Origin: Candidatus Saccharimonadota bacterium
Lineage (GTDB): Bacteria > Patescibacteriota > Saccharimonadia > Saccharimonadales > Saccharimonadaceae
DNA length: 62,438 nucleotides
Direction of reading: 5' to 3'
Assembly (NCBI GenBank): GCA_017557865.1
Contig: JAFYXW010000013.1
Coordinates: 1 to 62,438, forward strand
Shown: piece by piece, positions 13,497 to 21,773 of the stretch
Numbering within the stretch: the first letter of the stretch is position 1
Layout: every line of letters begins with the position of its first letter
The notes under the pieces: model-generated
Databases searched by the model: none
Told to the model about the DNA's origin: nothing
The model's input: only the letters and a program-made list of their open reading frames with translations
Position numbers and translations under genes: made by a program

Positions 13497-14186
13497 TTAT
13501 CTTCGCATTTTGCGAACCAAGGCTTTGGTTTCGTCGTCCACGCGGTAGGAGTCGCAGATTTTGGACAACGCTTTGTTGTACGTCCAGTCCGGCAATTTGC
13601 ACGAGACTAAATAGCCAGTTGTCGCAGTTGGGTATTTAATAAAACAATCACATAAAAGCCACGCAATCCCCATCCGAATATAGTATTCTTTACGCGCACC
13701 TAATTTTTCTATGCGGTCGAAAATTACGTGCAAATAATCCGGCTCTACATAACAGGCCTTCAATAATACCAAACCTACTCTCACTGCAAACTCACGTTTG
13801 TCATCAAGCAGTTCATCAATTTTCGCTTCAAAAAACTCCGTACGATGTTTCTTTATTATTTTAGAAATCGCCGAACAAAACGTATCGCACGTACTCCAAT
13901 CATCAATCGCATCCACCTGCGAATCAAACCATTTAAGCATTTCATCATAACTAAGTCTCGCAATCAAAAAACCACGCGCCAAAACTTCTTCATACCCCAC
14001 CGGCTCCACCGCGAGAATCTCCGGGATTTTTTCTTTTGACACTTTCTTACACACATCACGAATCAGCGGCACCCTTACACCCAGAAATGGTCTTTCGCTC
14101 GGGCAAATCTTCATCACGAACTCGCGGTACTCGTCCTCCGCTAATCCGGCCAAAGCCGTCTTTAACTCCTTAAAGCTAGAAATCAT
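13497..14186 (-). CDS. AlkD-like DNA alkylation repair protein
   Basis: A 229-residue all-helical HEAT-like protein of the DNA alkylation repair family. Signature stretches are FLGVRVPLIRDVCKKV, EEVLARGFLIARLSY, IDDWSTCDTFCSAISK (family W-D region), EFAVRVGLVLLKACYV, YYIRMGIAWLLCDCFIKYP and KLPDWTYNKALSKICDS. Such enzymes excise N3/N7-alkylated purines without base flipping. Length and motif order suit a functional AlkD-type glycosylase. TATAAT on the minus strand (14193-14198) lies six bases before the ATG and inside the T-tract of the preceding terminator, so the mRNA is predicted leaderless. Confidence 0.9.
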   Translation of the reverse strand: MISSFKELKTALAGLAEDEYREFVMKICPSERPFLGVRVPLIRDVCKKVSKEKIPEILAVEPVGYEEVLARGFLIARLSYDEMLKWFDSQVDAIDDWSTCDTFCSAISKIIKKHRTEFFEAKIDELLDDKREFAVRVGLVLLKACYVEPDYLHVIFDRIEKLGARKEYYIRMGIAWLLCDCFIKYPTATTGYLVSCKLPDWTYNKALSKICDSYRVDDETKALVRKMRR

Positions 14187-14200
14187 ATCTCTATTATAAC

Positions 14201-14233
14201 AAAAAATCCCCCGCCAAATCCGGCGAGGGATTT
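14201..14233 (-). terminator. Rho-independent terminator after the 14247 gene
   Basis: Twelve-base-pair stem (AAATCCCTCGCC / GGCGGGGGATTT, one wobble) followed by Ts. The T-tract continues as TTTTTTGTTATAAT, the -10 box of the alkD-like gene. Confidence 0.9.
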
Positions 14234-14246
14234 CCTAGTAGTATCG

Positions 14247-14690
14247 CTAATTGCTCTTCTTGCCCATTCTGTCTTCAAGTGGCATAAAACTGTCGATCCT
14301 GTTTTTCAATTCGTAGAATGTTTCTTTTATAGATATATATGCTTTGTCCTGATTTTTATAAACAAACAGCTTTATTTTGAGGCAACACTCTACAGGAACA
14401 ATCTTTCCAGTTCCCTTCGGAAGCAAACAATGGCAATAGCAAAGATAAAGGCATCTCTCTTCTTCGATTTTATCCATATTCTCACCCTGAACATCAATAT
14501 TGTATGCATCCAGTTTTAAATACGGCTCGCCTAACTTACCATCTTTACAGTCAAAGTACTCTTCCATTTGAACACGAAAATCATCGTTTATTGCTTTTAG
14601 AAGCGCCATTATTAAAGGGCGCGAATCGTACTCATAACCACTTATCAGTTCCTCGTTTACCTCACATTTAATAGATTTTGGTGCTTTCAC
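14247..14690 (-). CDS. Hypothetical Cys-containing protein
   Basis: A 147-residue soluble protein starting at a GTG (V/M-KAPKSIKCEVNEEL). I prefer this start because AAGGGAGGG lies six bases upstream; the slightly longer frame would translate the Shine-Dalgarno itself. It has several cysteines in LYLCYCHCLLP and VECCLKIKLF and no membrane span. No domain recognised. A -10 box lies upstream of the RNase Y terminator hairpin, so transcription from it must read through that hairpin. Layout resembles the other accessory hypotheticals, and the SRPLI/SRIIQ-type helix hints at distant kinship with the 3614-4213 protein. Confidence 0.72.
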   Translation of the reverse strand: MKAPKSIKCEVNEELISGYEYDSRPLIMALLKAINDDFRVQMEEYFDCKDGKLGEPYLKLDAYNIDVQGENMDKIEEERCLYLCYCHCLLPKGTGKIVPVECCLKIKLFVYKNQDKAYISIKETFYELKNRIDSFMPLEDRMGKKSN

Positions 14691-14722
14691 AATTATCCCT
14701 CCCTTCACGATACTCTAATTGT

Positions 14723-14750
14723 AAAAAATACGAGGCGCTTGGCCTCGTAT
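14723..14750 (-). terminator. Terminator after rny / attenuator-like hairpin before the 14247 gene
   Basis: Nine-base-pair perfect stem ATACGAGGC / GCCTCGTAT with a five-base loop, then six Ts on the minus strand. It lies between a TATAAT (14753-14758) and the Shine-Dalgarno of the next gene. Confidence 0.88.
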
Positions 14751-14769
14751 TTATTATAGCATAGATTAT

Positions 14770-16287
14770 CTATTTTGCATATTCTACGGCGCGGGTTTCG
14801 CGAATCACGTTTACCTTGATCACGCCAGGATAACTCATAGTTGCTTCGATCTTGTTTGCAATATCGCGTGCAAGCTTTAGTGCAGATAAATCATCAATTT
14901 GCTTTGGTTCTACAATTACGCGAATCTCACGACCAGCAGAAATTGCATAGGCCTTGTCGATGCCTGGGAAGCTCGTTGCAATATTTTCGAGATCTTTCAT
15001 ACGTTCTGCAAAGTTCTCAGCAGAAATGTTGCGAGCACCTGGACGAGCAGCAGATACTGCATCTACAATTTTTACGATAATAGCTTCAGTAGAAGTTGGC
15101 TCAATATCGTCGTGATGAGCAGCAATTGCATGGACAACTTCTTCTGGAAGACCGTATTTCTTTGCAAGCTCTGCACCAATTTCTGCGTGTTTACCTTCAA
15201 TCTTGTGAGTTACGGCTTTGCCCACATCGTGAAGAAGAGTTGCCATTTTGGTTACACGCTTGTCTGCACCAATTTCTTCAGCAATCATACCAGCCATGTG
15301 TGCAGCTTCGATAGAGTGTAGGAGCACGTTTTGCCCGTAAGAAGTACGGAACTTAAGCTCACCTAATAGATGGAGCATTTCGCGTGGAATACCAACTACG
15401 CCAACTTCACGAGCGGCGTCTTCACCAGCACGCACTACTTCTTTTTCGATTTCGCGTTCAGCTTTTGCTACAGCTTCTTCGATAGAAGTTGGGTTGATAC
15501 GGCCGTCTTTCATCAAGCGCTCAAGGGCGTATCTAGCAACTTGGCGGCGAATTGGATCAAAGGATGAAAGTACTACCATACCAGGAGTATCATCAACCAT
15601 AATATCTACGCCAGTTGCGCGTTGCAACGACTGAATGTTGCGGCCTTCCTTACCAATGATACGACCTTTCATATCATCATCAGGAAGTTTAAGTGCAGTA
15701 ATGGTACGATCTGCAGTAACCTCAGAACTCATACGTTCCATAGCAGTCACAAGGATTGCTTGTGCAGTTTCGTCGATATCGTTTTTGATTTCTTTTTGCT
15801 CTTTAGTAATAAGACCAACGAGATCCTGTTTGATATCGTTCTCGGTCATCTTCATAAGCTTGTCGCGAGCATCAGCTTTAGAAAGCCCTGCGATCTTTTC
15901 AAGCTTCTCGTGTTGCTTTTCGCGGATGTCACGAATCTCGTTTTTGAGCTCGTCGATTTCCTTTTCTTCTTTGGTAAGCTTCTCGGACTTTTTCTCGAGT
16001 TGATCTAGCTTAGCATCGAGTGTAGTTTCACGCTCAGCAAGACGGTTTTCGGTTTTCTTCCATTCCTTGCGGCGTTCGTTTTCTTCAGCTTGATTCTTTT
16101 CGGTAATCGAAGCTGCTTCTTTTTTGGCATTTAAAACAATTTCCGATGCTTCGTGCTTTGCTTTACGCACCAAGTCATCAGCCTTGTTTTTGCCGCCGTT
16201 CTCTTTTTTCTTGTTGTAGGCAAAAATTCCGCCTGCACCAACAGTAAGACCTGCCACCGCGGCAATAATTGGGATTATTATCTCCAT
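14770..16287 (-). CDS. rny: Ribonuclease Y
   Basis: A 505-residue membrane-anchored endoribonuclease that begins mRNA decay. An N-terminal membrane helix (residues 2-23) is followed by a long coiled coil (about 25-165, alternating Lys/Glu), a KH RNA-binding domain (GRIIGKEGRNIQSLQRATGVDIMVDDTP, about 208-265) and an HD domain with LLHDVGKAV near 352 and HHD in IAAHHDDIEP. Length matches the family (about 510-520). A weak Shine-Dalgarno (AAAGGGAAA) precedes the ATG, and an inverted repeat lies in the leader. It is probably transcribed alone. RNase Y would be the main decay nuclease if the genome lacks RNase E, which cannot be judged here. Confidence 0.97.
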   Translation of the reverse strand: MEIIIPIIAAVAGLTVGAGGIFAYNKKKENGGKNKADDLVRKAKHEASEIVLNAKKEAASITEKNQAEENERRKEWKKTENRLAERETTLDAKLDQLEKKSEKLTKEEKEIDELKNEIRDIREKQHEKLEKIAGLSKADARDKLMKMTENDIKQDLVGLITKEQKEIKNDIDETAQAILVTAMERMSSEVTADRTITALKLPDDDMKGRIIGKEGRNIQSLQRATGVDIMVDDTPGMVVLSSFDPIRRQVARYALERLMKDGRINPTSIEEAVAKAEREIEKEVVRAGEDAAREVGVVGIPREMLHLLGELKFRTSYGQNVLLHSIEAAHMAGMIAEEIGADKRVTKMATLLHDVGKAVTHKIEGKHAEIGAELAKKYGLPEEVVHAIAAHHDDIEPTSTEAIIVKIVDAVSAARPGARNISAENFAERMKDLENIATSFPGIDKAYAISAGREIRVIVEPKQIDDLSALKLARDIANKIEATMSYPGVIKVNVIRETRAVEYAK

Positions 16288-16309
16288 ATTTCCCTTTCTA
16301 ATTGTTTTT

Positions 16310-16333
16310 GCTAGTATTTTTCTCTATACTAGC
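16310..16333. promoter_or_regulatory. Inverted repeat in the rny promoter/leader
   Basis: GCTAGTAT-N8-ATACTAGC, perfect eight-base arms, upstream of RNase Y. One arm contains TAGTAT, which lies 16 bases after TTGATG and could serve as the -10. It may be an operator, or a hairpin through which RNase Y controls its own mRNA. Confidence 0.5.
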
Positions 16334-16399
16334 GGGGTAACAAATAACATCAAATTATAAATTTCCACTTCTATTATACCACAAAAATAACGAATATGC

Positions 16400-16428
16400 T
16401 TGCATTTCATTTTTAAAGGGCGTACACT
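16400..16428 (+). promoter_or_regulatory. Possible promoter of the 16454 gene
   Basis: TTGCAT, 17 bases, TACACT. A leader of about 20 bases with GGAGG follows. Confidence 0.55.
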
Positions 16429-16453
16429 AGAGGAAATTAAACGGAGGAAATTT

Positions 16454-16672
16454 GTGGGGTATTTAGAAGAAATGCTTTTGAGAAATGGAATGATCTATCG
16501 CTCGCCGGATGGTTCCAGTTCTCACATTGAAGGCAGCCTGGTATCAAACACATTAGTAGTTCGCAATTCGGCCGGTTGGGTCACCCACCGAATTGAGCGC
16601 GCTTCAAATGGCGTAGACTTGGTAGTAAGAAACACTTCTACTGGACTAGTAGAGATGAGAATTGCAGCTTAG
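16454..16672 (+). CDS. Small beta-rich hypothetical protein
   Basis: A 72-residue protein starting at GTG (V/M-GYLEEMLLRNGMIYRSPDG). CGGAGG lies six bases upstream, which decides this start over the longer frame. The body alternates polar and hydrophobic residues in strands (SLVSNTLVVRNSAGWVTHRIERASNGVDLVVRNTSTGLVEMRI) with an internal repeat of VVRNS/VVRNT. There is no signal peptide. Function unknown. It is transcribed alone between a candidate promoter and a strong terminator, like the 5008 gene. Confidence 0.65.
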   Translation: MGYLEEMLLRNGMIYRSPDGSSSHIEGSLVSNTLVVRNSAGWVTHRIERASNGVDLVVRNTSTGLVEMRIAA

Positions 16673-16689
16673 GTAGCTGCAATTTTTTT
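16661..16689 (+). terminator. Rho-independent terminator overlapping the stop of the 16454 gene
   Basis: ATTGCAGCT / AGCTGCAAT stem with the TAG stop codon in the loop region, followed by seven Ts that also include the end of the convergent J-domain gene. Confidence 0.88.
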
Positions 16690-17590
16690 ATCCCCAAAAT
16701 CCACGTTTTTTGTTACTCTTGAATTCTTCTAGTAATTCTTTTTGCTTTTTAGAAAGATTCTTTGGCGTCTCTACAATAATCGTTACAATATGTGGTCCTC
16801 TATCGCCATCTGCGCGTAGCGGCACACCATGGCCAGATAGTTTAAACGGCGTTCCACTTTGTGTGCCAGCTGGCACTTTCATTGTTACCGTTCCGTCTAC
16901 TGTTTCTACTTCAATCTCGCAACCAAGAGCTGCATCCACCATATCGATTTTTTCCTCGGATAGGATAATTGCACCTTCACGAGTTAAGTGTTTGTGTGGC
17001 TTTACACGTACACGTACATACAAATCTCCGCGCTCCGTGCTGCCTTCCGGTGCCGGACCGCCCTTGCCGTGCAAGCGGATGCTCATACCGTCATCAATTC
17101 CAGCTGGAATTTTGATCTTAGTGCTTTTACCATCAATATCTACCGATTTTGTTGTACCAAAAATTGCTTCTTCAAAAGTTAACGTTACGCTGGTTTGGTA
17201 ATCTGCTCCTCTACGAGGTCTGCGTGGTCCACCAAAACCAAAAAGGTTGCCAAGAATATCATCTAGCCCACCGCCACCAAAATCAAAGTTAAAGGTTTGT
17301 CCGTTAAAGTTAAACGCGCCACCTTGTCCAAACGGATTACCTGCGCCGCCGCCAAAACCATTCCCGCCCACGCCAGCATGACCAAACTGGTCATAGCGTG
17401 CACGTTTTTGTTTATCAGAAAGCACGTCATGCGCTTCGTTAATCTCTTTGAACCTAGCTTCGGCTTCTTTATCGCCAGGATTTTTGTCTGGATGATATTT
17501 TACCGCCAACTTTCGATAAGCTTTCTTAATTTCATCATCAGATGCGTTTTTGGAAACGCCTAGCACTTCATAATAATCACGTTTTGCCAT
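16688..17590 (-). CDS. dnaJ: J-domain co-chaperone lacking the zinc finger (DnaJ/CbpA-like)
   Basis: A 300-residue Hsp40. The J-domain spans residues 3-68 ([35 protein letters not shown] with HPD), followed by a Gly/Phe-rich linker (about 75-115) and two C-terminal substrate-binding domains (about 120-290). The four CxxCxGxG zinc motifs of classical DnaJ are missing, making it a class II, CbpA-like protein. It delivers substrates to DnaK, which is not in this window. Start at 17590: TATAAT (17598-17603, minus) lies seven bases upstream, so the mRNA is probably leaderless. A CIRCE element covers the -35 region, so HrcA control is expected. Confidence 0.94.
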   Translation of the reverse strand: MAKRDYYEVLGVSKNASDDEIKKAYRKLAVKYHPDKNPGDKEAEARFKEINEAHDVLSDKQKRARYDQFGHAGVGGNGFGGGAGNPFGQGGAFNFNGQTFNFDFGGGGLDDILGNLFGFGGPRRPRRGADYQTSVTLTFEEAIFGTTKSVDIDGKSTKIKIPAGIDDGMSIRLHGKGGPAPEGSTERGDLYVRVRVKPHKHLTREGAIILSEEKIDMVDAALGCEIEVETVDGTVTMKVPAGTQSGTPFKLSGHGVPLRADGDRGPHIVTIIVETPKNLSKKQKELLEEFKSNKKRGFWG

Positions 17591-17608
17591 ATCAATTATT
17601 ATACCCCT

Positions 17609-17635
17609 CTGGCACTCAAAAAGCAAGAGTGCTAA
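17609..17635. promoter_or_regulatory. CIRCE heat-shock operator (HrcA site)
   Basis: CTGGCACTC-N9-GAGTGCTAA against the consensus TTAGCACTC-N9-GAGTGCTAA: the right half is perfect and the left half matches seven of nine. It sits just upstream of the dnaJ -10 box, where bound HrcA would block RNA polymerase. Confidence 0.88.
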
Positions 17636-18550
17636 TTACAAACTGTTTGCTATATCTAGAACATTCACCGGCACATCCGTTGTGTTGTACACGGTAGCAA
17701 TTGGCTCTATTTTAGAAGAAACCAATTTCCATTTTTCGTCTTCTTTTTTCAAAACCACTACATAATGCACTAAGGAATAAGTGTTTTCAGACCCAGTAGA
17801 AACCCTCGCTAAATAATATTCATTATTCTGGCCACTATTAATCAAGCTAAAACTAGAGACCCCGCTAAACCCAGTCTTGATATATTCTGCTGGATCAGTT
17901 TTATCGTTCTCTACAAATTTACCATTTAGTGTATTCGAAAAACCGCTAAACTCAATACTGTATTTTGCGAGCGTGTCTACACCAGATGCGGCATTTTTAA
18001 GCTTGTCTACTGCAACATCTACATAAGCCAAACTAGTGTTTACCGTTAATTTAATTTCATTATTTTCTGTTACGTATCCAATTTTATAAAGCGAGTTAGA
18101 AATTGGCAACTTTGTAATAATTGGCCACTCTTTTTCCATAGCCATGCCTTGTTTTTGGAGTTCTGCGCTGGCATAACCTTCTACTACCGCATAATCATTT
18201 AAATGCTCATTCGCGATTTTCTTCGCTGCTTCAGTTTGTGCCGTAATGTTTCCATAAAGCGCTGTGGTTTCTTTGTCTACTACTACGATTTCTTCTATGG
18301 AGCTAAAACCCTCGTAGCTCACACTTAGCTCATACTCACCTGGTTCTAGGTACGTTTTTTCATTATTCTTTATTGCCTTACCATCAAGCGTAACGTTTGC
18401 AACAAATGGCGCATAACCCACATATACTTCGACCTTCCCAAGTTTCGGAATAATATTAATTAGAGCAATAACAATAATTGCAAGAATTACGACCGCAGCG
18501 GTAATGACCAATGTTGTTATCTTTTTCTTATCGTAATTCTCGTTTTGCAT
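17636..18550 (-). CDS. Membrane-anchored PEGA-like protein linked to the T4SS cluster
   Basis: A 304-residue protein with one N-terminal membrane helix (ITTLVITAAVVILAIIVIALINII, about 10-34) and the remainder outside. Residues 40-100 look like a PEGA domain (VYVGYAPFVANVTLDGKAI...YLEPGEYELSVSYEGFSS). A mixed alpha/beta C-terminal domain follows (about 110-300) that resembles nothing I can name. The start overlaps the stop of the VirB1-like gene by one base (TAATG type). Being last in the T4SS operon suggests a role as an envelope component, as with VirB8-like proteins, but there is no direct VirB8 motif. The stop lies one base from the CIRCE site. Confidence 0.78.
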   Translation of the reverse strand: MQNENYDKKKITTLVITAAVVILAIIVIALINIIPKLGKVEVYVGYAPFVANVTLDGKAIKNNEKTYLEPGEYELSVSYEGFSSIEEIVVVDKETTALYGNITAQTEAAKKIANEHLNDYAVVEGYASAELQKQGMAMEKEWPIITKLPISNSLYKIGYVTENNEIKLTVNTSLAYVDVAVDKLKNAASGVDTLAKYSIEFSGFSNTLNGKFVENDKTDPAEYIKTGFSGVSSFSLINSGQNNEYYLARVSTGSENTYSLVHYVVVLKKEDEKWKLVSSKIEPIATVYNTTDVPVNVLDIANSL

Positions 18551-19923
18551 TATCTTACCTTTCTATACCAGCGTGCGCCACTCACGCTTTCCCTACCAGA
18601 CATTGGTGCGCGTCCAGATGTATTGCTGCTGCCAGAATATGAGGCCGAAGCAACATTAGTTTCAAAACCAAGCCCATCGCCGATGAACATAAAGGTGTGT
18701 TCACCGCCAGCAGAACAGCTGCCAGTGTATTCGCCAGTAAAGGCCACGTCGCCTAATTGCAAGTCAGCAGCGTTCATATTGTGACCATCCGAATTTAACC
18801 ATTCCCAATTTGCCGAGCCGCCGCCTTCTCTTAGCCAGTATTCCTGCGGGCCAGTGTTGCTTCTACAGCCATTATACTCTGGATCAAATCCACTTTCCTG
18901 CATCACTGTAGTGACAAAACCACCACAGTCAATCCCGGCCACACCATCTACCGTACCGCCTACATATTTATCTTCTTTAACTCTTCTAGAAACAGCTTCT
19001 GCGTACATTGGCATCCGCTCCGTAAAGTTGCGTCCTTCTGATTTCATATAAGTTGGCCAGGCGTAGGCGACTACATAATCCGCCAAACTTTGTAGATTGG
19101 TCGAGCAACTACCGCCACTTATGCTTCCAGAATATTTATTATAGAAATTTTCTGCAGAAGTTACGCGGTCCATGTGCTTATCAATAGTCGGGTTTTCTGG
19201 TTTTTCTACATTCTCTAGGAAGAACTTAGTAGCATCATATACTGTGGTTGTTTGTAATATACCGCTATAGCTGGAGTTATTATTTAATTCGTCTTTTAGA
19301 TACTGCAATTCTAGAGAAACAAGTTTGTCAAACGCTTCTTCCCCAGCCGCTGCAACGAACTGGTCGCCGTTTGAGTAAGTTGGACTATACTTTTGATAAT
19401 CATTAAAGAAGTTTACCAAAGACTCGTCCGAAGATTTTACATAATTATACATCCCGATCCTGCGGCCAAAGGACCATTGAATTAGCCCAAGGCCATATGA
19501 AACATCTGAATTTTCATCAAGGGCAAAGCCTGGTTGGTATTTATTCATCATTGATACTTCATGCTGAGCAGGATTAAAGTGTGACTCATGTTCCATATTC
19601 CCCATCACACCCGCCGCCTGTTCTGGCGTCAAAAAGCCTGTAAGCCCAGCCCAGATTTTTTCTTCTACCGTGCTGCCGCTAATTGCTACCGGACCATCCA
19701 AATATGCACCTGGCGAACAAACATATTGGTTGTCGCACGGGTTATAAAACAAGATCCCGCTTTCGGCGAATTTGTCCATGGTGCTGCCCACAGGGCGTCC
19801 ATTTTCACATTCCACTTGCGATGCCGCGTAGACGCTATTTATCGGTGCAACTGTCATAAAAACAGCAAACAAAATAGTCATCCCCGCTATTCTCACCTTT
19901 TTGAAGAAATCTCTCTTCACCAT
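18550..19923 (-). CDS. VirB1-like bifunctional peptidoglycan hydrolase (lysozyme + NlpC/P60-type)
   Basis: A 457-residue exported protein. The signal peptide is residues 1-33 (VRIAGMTILFAVFMTVAPINSVYA-A). About 85-245 is a phage-tail-lysozyme-like domain (WAGLTGFLTPEQAAGVMGNMEHESHFNPAQHE, then SYGLGLIQWSFGRRIGM) with a catalytic-type Glu in HESHF. About 285-450 is a Cys/His amidase domain (GIDCGGFVTTVMQESG for the Cys, GGEHTFMFIGDG for the His), as in NlpC/P60 or CHAP enzymes. Two-domain hydrolases of this kind open peptidoglycan for T4SS assembly. In an epibiont they could also act on the host wall. TATAAT (19930-19935, minus) lies six bases before the ATG, so a separate leaderless start is possible although it follows virB4 closely. 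Confidence 0.9.
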   Translation of the reverse strand: MVKRDFFKKVRIAGMTILFAVFMTVAPINSVYAASQVECENGRPVGSTMDKFAESGILFYNPCDNQYVCSPGAYLDGPVAISGSTVEEKIWAGLTGFLTPEQAAGVMGNMEHESHFNPAQHEVSMMNKYQPGFALDENSDVSYGLGLIQWSFGRRIGMYNYVKSSDESLVNFFNDYQKYSPTYSNGDQFVAAAGEEAFDKLVSLELQYLKDELNNNSSYSGILQTTTVYDATKFFLENVEKPENPTIDKHMDRVTSAENFYNKYSGSISGGSCSTNLQSLADYVVAYAWPTYMKSEGRNFTERMPMYAEAVSRRVKEDKYVGGTVDGVAGIDCGGFVTTVMQESGFDPEYNGCRSNTGPQEYWLREGGGSANWEWLNSDGHNMNAADLQLGDVAFTGEYTGSCSAGGEHTFMFIGDGLGFETNVASASYSGSSNTSGRAPMSGRESVSGARWYRKVR

Positions 19924-19955
19924 ATATATATTATATAATATTTTACCGTTTATTT

Positions 19956-21773
19956 CTATGTCTTATTCGGGTTAGTCGTAATTAATCCTTCTTCTGTTTC
20001 AGATGCAATAACACGAATATGTACGTGGTTTGGCCCTGCAAAGAACAAGCCTTCACCCACTGGGAAGTTTGCAAGACGAGCTTTTTCCTCTTCGGTTAGT
20101 TTGAACACGTCGGAAAGCACGTCTACTGCCGAAGTAGATTGTTTCAAAAGTAATTGCATTGATGAGTTTGCTACAATCGCACGACCCATCTTGGAACCCA
20201 TAAAGTCTTCTACGTCCTGCGTAATCGTTGTAAGACCAAGGTAATACTTACGTGCACGCTTAGCTAGCGAGAACATAAAGTTTGCGGAATCTTCATATTG
20301 CATCAACTGCCATGCCTCATCCACGATCAAAAGACGTTTCTTTTGCTTTGCCCTTACAATGTTCCAAATGTGCGAAAGCACGATGTACATTGCTACTGGG
20401 CGAAGCTCATCCTCTAGATCACGAATATTAAACACCACCATTTGGTTATTAATATCTACGTTACTTTGTTGCGAGAAAATGCCTGCAAAAGTACCAGTAG
20501 TGTACTTACGTAGCCTTTGCGCCAAAGATGGGCCATTGCCACCCATATGTAGCAAAGTATCATACAAATTCAAAATCGTTGGCGGCGTAGATTGGTGCGT
20601 TAGTGGATCTGATGTAATCCCGGCTCTAGCATAAGTATCAATAAGAGCTTGGTCTAGGTCTGCTTCTTCGGCAGCAGAGAGTGCCGGCACTACTTGCCCG
20701 CTCGCCGACATTTGATTACCACCAAGCATCAATCTAAATAGACCGTGGAGCGTGACCAAATTTGCACGCAAAGCATCGTTGGCGTCTTCGTTGTCTACTA
20801 CTTTTGGCAAGTCGAATGGGTTAATCCGAACATCCGAGTTTAGAGACAAACGAATATAAGCACCGCCCACTGCGTCGCATAATTTTTGATACTCGTTCTC
20901 TGGGTCGATAATAATAATTTCACTACCCACCATCATTGAACGAAGCGCCTCAAGTTTTACCGCAAAAGATTTACCTGCACCAGACTTTGCAAACACCACC
21001 ATATTGGCGTTTTCTAGCGAGAATCTGTCAAAGATTACTAGACCATTGTTGTGCATGTTGATGCCATACAAAATCCCTTTGTCTTGGGTAAGGTCTGCCG
21101 AGGTAAATGGGAACGATGTCGAAATCGCGCCAGTGTTCATGTTGCGGCGAATTTGTAGTTGATCAGAACATTGTGGCGTCACCGAATTTAGACCCTGCTC
21201 TTGTTGCGAAGCGGCAACCTTAGAGAAAATCATTTGTTGGCCAAAAATTGTTTCAATCTTTTGTTGAACAAATTTTAGTTCATCCAAAGAATCAGCCCAC
21301 AAAGTAATATAAAGTCCAAAGCGGAAAAATCTCTCCATACCTACCTGAAGTTTGTCGCGAAGTTCCTCGGCATCGTTGATCGCTGCCTCTAGCTCTGGAT
21401 CACGTACCTTACCTTTTTCGGCATTTAGGTTCATCGAAGCTTCAAGTTGCGTCACTTTGGTACGCAAATTTTTCATCACCACTGCCGACTCTACTGGGTA
21501 AATATACATCGATACATCGATTACTTCATCCATATTAATGATTGGCGAAATCCAACCCGTATAAAGCGAGCGTGGGTAACCATACACATAAAGCGTACGT
21601 CCATACTTAGTGCCAAGACGGAAATAGTCCGAATGAATTTCAATTGACGCCGGCGAAATCAAATCACGAAGCGTATTAGTACCCTGCTCAAATGCATGTT
21701 GGATTTCTGCCGCTTCCATTGCTTCGGCTTGTGCCGCAATTTCCGCTGGAGTTAGCTGCCTCTTTTTAGCCAT
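19956..21773 (-). CDS. virB4: VirB4/TraC-family T4SS ATPase
   Basis: A 605-residue ATPase. Walker A FAKSGAGKSFAVK is near residue 262, IIIDPENEYQKL follows, and Walker B KRLLIVDEAWQLM is near 490 with LTTITQDVEDFMGSKMGRAIVANSSMQLLLKQS, the VirB4/ConE/TrsE C-terminal signature. It powers substrate transfer or pilus assembly at the membrane inner face. Classical VirB4 is about 800 residues, and its N-terminal domain seems to be encoded separately by the gene upstream, whose stop overlaps this start by eight bases. AAAAGGAAA provides a Shine-Dalgarno. No VirD4 or VirB11 is in the window. Confidence 0.95.
   Translation of the reverse strand: MAKKRQLTPAEIAAQAEAMEAAEIQHAFEQGTNTLRDLISPASIEIHSDYFRLGTKYGRTLYVYGYPRSLYTGWISPIINMDEVIDVSMYIYPVESAVVMKNLRTKVTQLEASMNLNAEKGKVRDPELEAAINDAEELRDKLQVGMERFFRFGLYITLWADSLDELKFVQQKIETIFGQQMIFSKVAASQQEQGLNSVTPQCSDQLQIRRNMNTGAISTSFPFTSADLTQDKGILYGINMHNNGLVIFDRFSLENANMVVFAKSGAGKSFAVKLEALRSMMVGSEIIIIDPENEYQKLCDAVGGAYIRLSLNSDVRINPFDLPKVVDNEDANDALRANLVTLHGLFRLMLGGNQMSASGQVVPALSAAEEADLDQALIDTYARAGITSDPLTHQSTPPTILNLYDTLLHMGGNGPSLAQRLRKYTTGTFAGIFSQQSNVDINNQMVVFNIRDLEDELRPVAMYIVLSHIWNIVRAKQKKRLLIVDEAWQLMQYEDSANFMFSLAKRARKYYLGLTTITQDVEDFMGSKMGRAIVANSSMQLLLKQSTSAVDVLSDVFKLTEEEKARLANFPVGEGLFFAGPNHVHIRVIASETEEGLITTNPNKT

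Noticed and set aside
18550-19923. Prophage, suggested by the phage-tail-lysozyme-like domain
   Set aside because: No capsid, portal, terminase or integrase nearby. The neighbours are VirB4 and PrgI, so it is a VirB1-type hydrolase.
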